Positions 61,521-64,000 of a DNA stretch of 64,000 nt are shown one piece after another. Under the pieces are notes generated by a model, which was not told the origin of the DNA, searched no databases, and was given only the letters and a program-made list of their open reading frames with translations. A program made the translations under genes and the position numbers. The stretch's first letter is position 1; the number at the start of each line of letters is the position of its first letter. Source of the stretch: Bacteroidaceae bacterium (GTDB lineage Bacteria; Bacteroidota; Bacteroidia; Bacteroidales; Bacteroidaceae); contig CAAGLF010000027.1 in assembly GCA_900770705.1 (NCBI GenBank), positions 9,137 to 73,136 of the forward strand, given 5' to 3'.

Positions 61521-63077
61521 TCACTTCGTAAGGAGGAGCTTGCGTGTGGTGCCGTCGCTCATACGGCGGATCACCAGCCCCTTGTCCGGCCTGACGCGGC
61601 GGCCGCTCAGGTCGTAGTCGGCCACGGGGACGGGTGCTGCAGCCGAAACGATGTCAACGGCCTCGGGCTCTATGGCTTCTTCTGCTATCCGCGTGAAATG
61701 GGCGTAGATGGCGTGTTGCCGGTAGGCCGCAGTGGCGTCTGTGGGCACATAGAGCGTGCAGTTGGCATAGAATGTATCGAGGGCATCGGCGTTCCAGCTC
61801 CAGAAGAGCTCAGACGTGGCGGGAGGCTCGGGCGTGGAGAAGTGTATGGCGGTGAGCAGCGTGTCAACATTGAGGGCGTATTCGCCTATGCTGTCGAGCG
61901 TGGCGGGCAAGCGCAGTTCGCGCAGGTTTTGCGCGTCTTCCAGACTCCAGGCCGCGAGGGTATTGACGCCTTTGGGCACGGTGTAGGAGGCTTCGGGCTT
62001 GCCGGAGGGATATTGCTTGAGGGTGGTCAGGTCGCGGGTGTAGAGCACACCGTCGAGGCTGACGAAGTGCGTATTTCCTTCGTCCACTTCGAAGGCCTCA
62101 AGGGCGTGCAGGCTCGACTGACCGTCGCCGATATGGCTGACGCTGGCGGGGATGTGGAGTCGCTTCAGCCGGCCGCAGTGGCTGAAGGCGCCCTCGCCTA
62201 TACTTTCCAGGCCTTCGGCGAGGAATACGCGCTCCAGTCGGCGGCTGTCGCCATTGGAAAGATAGGAGTAGAAGCAGTGGGAGGGGATAGACTTGAGGGT
62301 GGAAGGAAGGTGAATCTCCGTAGTGCAGTAGCGGCTCGTGGCGGTAATCCCGCTGACGCCCTCGGGTACGGTGACGCTGAGTGCGGGAATGTCCGTTGTG
62401 GTTTGGCTGACGGCTGCCCCGTCTATCTGGTCGGGGAGTACAATGTCGGAGAAAATGCTCAGCGCGCTGTTGGCGGGAGAGAAACTGCTGATGGACCGCG
62501 TACCGTCGGCGTTGACCGTCACGTTGATCCGGTACATGGCATTGACAAGCGACACGCCCAGCGTGGTCCGTTCGCCCCAATCGCTCTCTTTGTACGCCGC
62601 TACCGACTCAGAGGGCACATAGAGCTGCACCGGCCTGGGACGATGGGGGTTGACAATGGCGGGAGGCGTGACGGCACCGCACACGATGTTCGCTACCGCG
62701 TGAGAAGCCAGGAAACTGAAGTCTGCTTGCTGCAGCGTGGAGGGCAGAGCGAGCAGACTGGCCGTGGCAAGTGTGTCGGTCCAGCTGAATCTGTCGCCAA
62801 TGGCCGTGACGGTGTAGCGCTCGCCGGCTGCATCATATACATAGGGCGGCACGGCAATGCTGAACTGGCCGTCGACCGGCGTCCAGGGGCCGGCGTCGGG
62901 CGAAATGTATTCGTAGTTGACGATCGATACTACCTCGCCGGCTTCTGCCGTGCCATCGTCGTGGAGATAGAAGCGAATGCCGTCTTGCTCGACTGCCGTC
63001 TGAGCGGAAACTGCCACGCCGGCGCAAAGGCCAAGGAGCAATGTGCAGCATTTTCGGATGGAGTAAAGAGTGTTCAT
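61521..63077 (-). CDS. BspA-type leucine-rich repeat surface protein
   Basis: 518 residues from the ATG at 63077 (signal MNTLYSIRKCCTLLLGLCAGVAVSAQ). The middle has LRR_5 (BspA) repeats: IHLPSTLKSIPSHCFY, VFLAEGLESIGEGAFSHC, LHIPASVSHIGD, LRLPATLDSIGEYAL. The end ADYDLSGRRV to TTRKLLLTK is a shortened T9SS-like sorting tail. BspA proteins bind host or bacterial surfaces; that is only an analogy here. The promoter region shares 17 bases with the gene at 20360. Confidence 0.88.
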   Translation of the reverse strand: MNTLYSIRKCCTLLLGLCAGVAVSAQTAVEQDGIRFYLHDDGTAEAGEVVSIVNYEYISPDAGPWTPVDGQFSIAVPPYVYDAAGERYTVTAIGDRFSWTDTLATASLLALPSTLQQADFSFLASHAVANIVCGAVTPPAIVNPHRPRPVQLYVPSESVAAYKESDWGERTTLGVSLVNAMYRINVTVNADGTRSISSFSPANSALSIFSDIVLPDQIDGAAVSQTTTDIPALSVTVPEGVSGITATSRYCTTEIHLPSTLKSIPSHCFYSYLSNGDSRRLERVFLAEGLESIGEGAFSHCGRLKRLHIPASVSHIGDGQSSLHALEAFEVDEGNTHFVSLDGVLYTRDLTTLKQYPSGKPEASYTVPKGVNTLAAWSLEDAQNLRELRLPATLDSIGEYALNVDTLLTAIHFSTPEPPATSELFWSWNADALDTFYANCTLYVPTDATAAYRQHAIYAHFTRIAEEAIEPEAVDIVSAAAPVPVADYDLSGRRVRPDKGLVIRRMSDGTTRKLLLTK

Positions 63078-63170
63078 AGGGGGGAATGGATTTAATAGGT
63101 TGGGGACGAAAGGCCGGTTCTGTCGTGACACACCGCCTTTCCTGATACTTAATAGGTTACTTGTCGGCCA

Positions 63171-63178
63171 CAAAGGTA
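63171..63178 (-). promoter_or_regulatory. -7 element for the LRR gene
   Basis: Minus-strand TACCTTTG, 93 bases before the ATG. TTACCTTTGTGGCCGAC (63180 down to 63164) is identical to 20279-20295. Confidence 0.6.
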
Positions 63179-63186
63179 AAGAAATA

Positions 63187-63233
63187 GGCCGGAAGTTACA
63201 ACTTTCGCCGCGAAAATTCGCCTTTCGGCCGTG
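63187..63233 (+). repeat. Dispersed-repeat copy between LRR and Cys-motif genes
   Basis: GGCCGGAAG (63187-63195) pairs with CTTTCGGCC (63222-63230, one G-T pair). Inside lies CTTTCGCCGCGAAAATTC, the clearest copy of the core. Confidence 0.7.
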
Positions 63234-63278
63234 ATTCGTGAGCGGAATCCTCCCTTGGCAGAGGCGGGGGGACCCGCA

Positions 63279-63482
63279 TTATCTCCTGTTCCGTATTTCC
63301 AGCGTGATGTCTATGTAGGGCCGCTTGCCTTCGATGTAGTCGGCATAGAGTTGCAGCTCGCTTCTTCCCTTCAGCACGTGGCACTTGCCGCACAGCTCGC
63401 AGTTGTGCAGGCATTTCCATTCATTCAGGACAAACGCCAGGCGTTCTTCCCTTGTCGATGAGTCAATCGGGGGAGCATTCAT
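63279..63482 (-). CDS. Small cysteine-motif protein
   Basis: 67 residues. The sequence WKCLHNCELCGKCHVLKG has four Cys spaced C-x3-C-x2-C-x2-C, fit to bind a metal or Fe-S cluster, followed by YADYIEGKRPYIDITLEIRN. I do not recognise a named family, though I recall similar small proteins near YolD/polymerase genes in Firmicutes. It lies 55 bases downstream of the YolD-like gene on the same strand and is probably in one unit with it. Confidence 0.7.
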   Translation of the reverse strand: MNAPPIDSSTREERLAFVLNEWKCLHNCELCGKCHVLKGRSELQLYADYIEGKRPYIDITLEIRNRR

Positions 63483-63537
63483 AGTCGTTCTTGCTGCTTT
63501 GTGTCTGCAGCCCGGCAGCCGGCTGCAAGGTTATGGT

Positions 63538-63984
63538 CTATTCCTGCCACTGGCGGTCATTGTCTGGCATTGTGTGGAAGAGGCGGCCGCTGATATCCTT
63601 TATTTCACGGGCCGGAATGCGTGTGCCGTCGGCAAAGGTGATGGCCCGATGGCATTCGTCCCAGCTCCTGACGGGTCCGGCGTGCGTGGCATAATGTCCT
63701 CCCTCTTTGTGCCCGTCGGGTGCGAAGTAGGTAATGCAGATGTCGGGGTGTTCCTGGATGTGCGCGATGAGCAGGGCGAGTTTCCTGTTGAGAAGGTCGC
63801 ATTCGCACTCGGAGATTTCCGCCTTCCTGTCGGTCAGCCTGGCCGTTTCGTGGATGGCGTCGCTGTGTCCGTCCAGTGCTGCAAAGGGGGCGAACTGGGC
63901 GGCGCGCTGGTATAGGGTCATCCGGGGCCTGTGCGTCGACGTATGGTGGGGGAGGTGGATGATTTTGTCGTATTTTCCCGTCAT
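63538..63984 (-). CDS. YolD-like family protein
   Basis: 148 residues. The opening KYDKIIHLPHHTSTHRPRM and RAAQFAPFAALDGHSDAIHETARLTDRK are the YolD-like signature, and the C-terminal half (ITYFAPDGHKEGGHYATHAG, FADGTRIPAREIKDISG) matches the long form known next to UmuC/DinB-type polymerases in Firmicutes. The family is thought to act with Y-family polymerases in SOS mutagenesis, perhaps as an UmuD-like partner. The upstream reading frame ends in an ATGA overlap with this start. A GGAGGA stretch 7 bases before the ATG looks like a Shine-Dalgarno site, which is unusual in this window. Confidence 0.85.
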   Translation of the reverse strand: MTGKYDKIIHLPHHTSTHRPRMTLYQRAAQFAPFAALDGHSDAIHETARLTDRKAEISECECDLLNRKLALLIAHIQEHPDICITYFAPDGHKEGGHYATHAGPVRSWDECHRAITFADGTRIPAREIKDISGRLFHTMPDNDRQWQE

Positions 63985-64000
63985 GCCTTGTGTCCTCCGA
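63981..64000 (-). CDS. Probable Y-family DNA polymerase, last five codons only
   Basis: The minus strand reads GGA GGA CAC AAG GCA TGA (63998 to 63981), giving GGHKA then stop. Many Firmicute UmuC/DinB-type polymerases encoded before YolD genes end, as I recall, in IGGHKA. The stop overlaps the YolD-like ATG as ATGA, a sign of translational coupling. With five codons visible this is an inference from context. Confidence 0.45.

Noticed and set aside
61335..63095. 586-codon plus-strand frame opposite the LRR gene
   Set aside because: The minus strand carries a signal peptide and BspA repeats; the plus frame has no protein features.

Overview
The window looks like chromosomal DNA of a high-GC member of the order Bacteroidales. 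The evidence is a run of proteins with type IX secretion (T9SS) C-terminal sorting domains, families largely restricted to Bacteroidetes (DUF4924, DUF4348, PCMD, OprO/P-like porin, BspA-type leucine-rich repeats), the phylum-specific -7 promoter element TAnnTTTG in front of many genes, and near absence of Shine-Dalgarno sequences. I cannot name the genus. No rRNA, tRNA, insertion sequence, prophage or CRISPR array was seen.

Layout. 1-5463: glutamate synthase gltB (5' end outside the window) and gltD. 5833-10775: efflux operon of TolC, HlyD and two ABC-2 permeases without an ATPase. 10969-15560: frr, rsgA, NfeD, LysE-type exporter, DUF4924 and rfbD. 15677-18862: a PadR/DUF2812 pair facing a metal P1B-type ATPase. 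18965-31234: a membrane acyltransferase, then four consecutive T9SS cargo genes (duplicated YD-like/Fn3 protein, HAF/Fn3 protein, Omp28-like protein, S8 protease). 31367-34448: FucP-type sugar transporter, a Fur-family regulator and an OmpA lipoprotein. 34592-37514 (minus): metallo-hydrolase, murB, DUF4348 lipoprotein. 37861-46450 (plus): pheS-MFS, then two units of small housekeeping enzymes ending in a kinase-RapZ fusion. 46566-52225 (minus): the yceD-rpmF-fabH-era-der block followed by a lipoprotein, queD and queE. 52395-61289: OprO/P-like porin, BamA-like protein, PCMD protein, nadC, C69 dipeptidase, TonB-dependent receptor. 61521-63077: BspA-type LRR protein. 63279-64000 (minus): a YolD-like gene, a small Cys-motif gene and, at the very edge, what I read as the last codons of a Y-family DNA polymerase.

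The most unusual signal is a family of short, AT-tract plus CCGC-rich repeats scattered through the window (words such as CTTTCGCCGCGAAAAT). Four copies fold into hairpins with the same hexaloop, GAAAAA or its complement. Most lie between genes, but three lie inside reading frames (a Fn3 linker, an MFS cytoplasmic loop, a signal peptide) and one supplies a stop codon. Second is the right-edge YolD/polymerase cassette, with an arrangement I associate with Firmicutes. Other points are a G10 tract in a permease gene, three promoters placed so close to the ATG that the mRNAs should be leaderless, and an identical 17-nt promoter-region sequence before two unlinked surface-protein genes. Gene starts were moved inward where the longest frame ran past a signal peptide, a promoter or the conserved N-terminus of the family.
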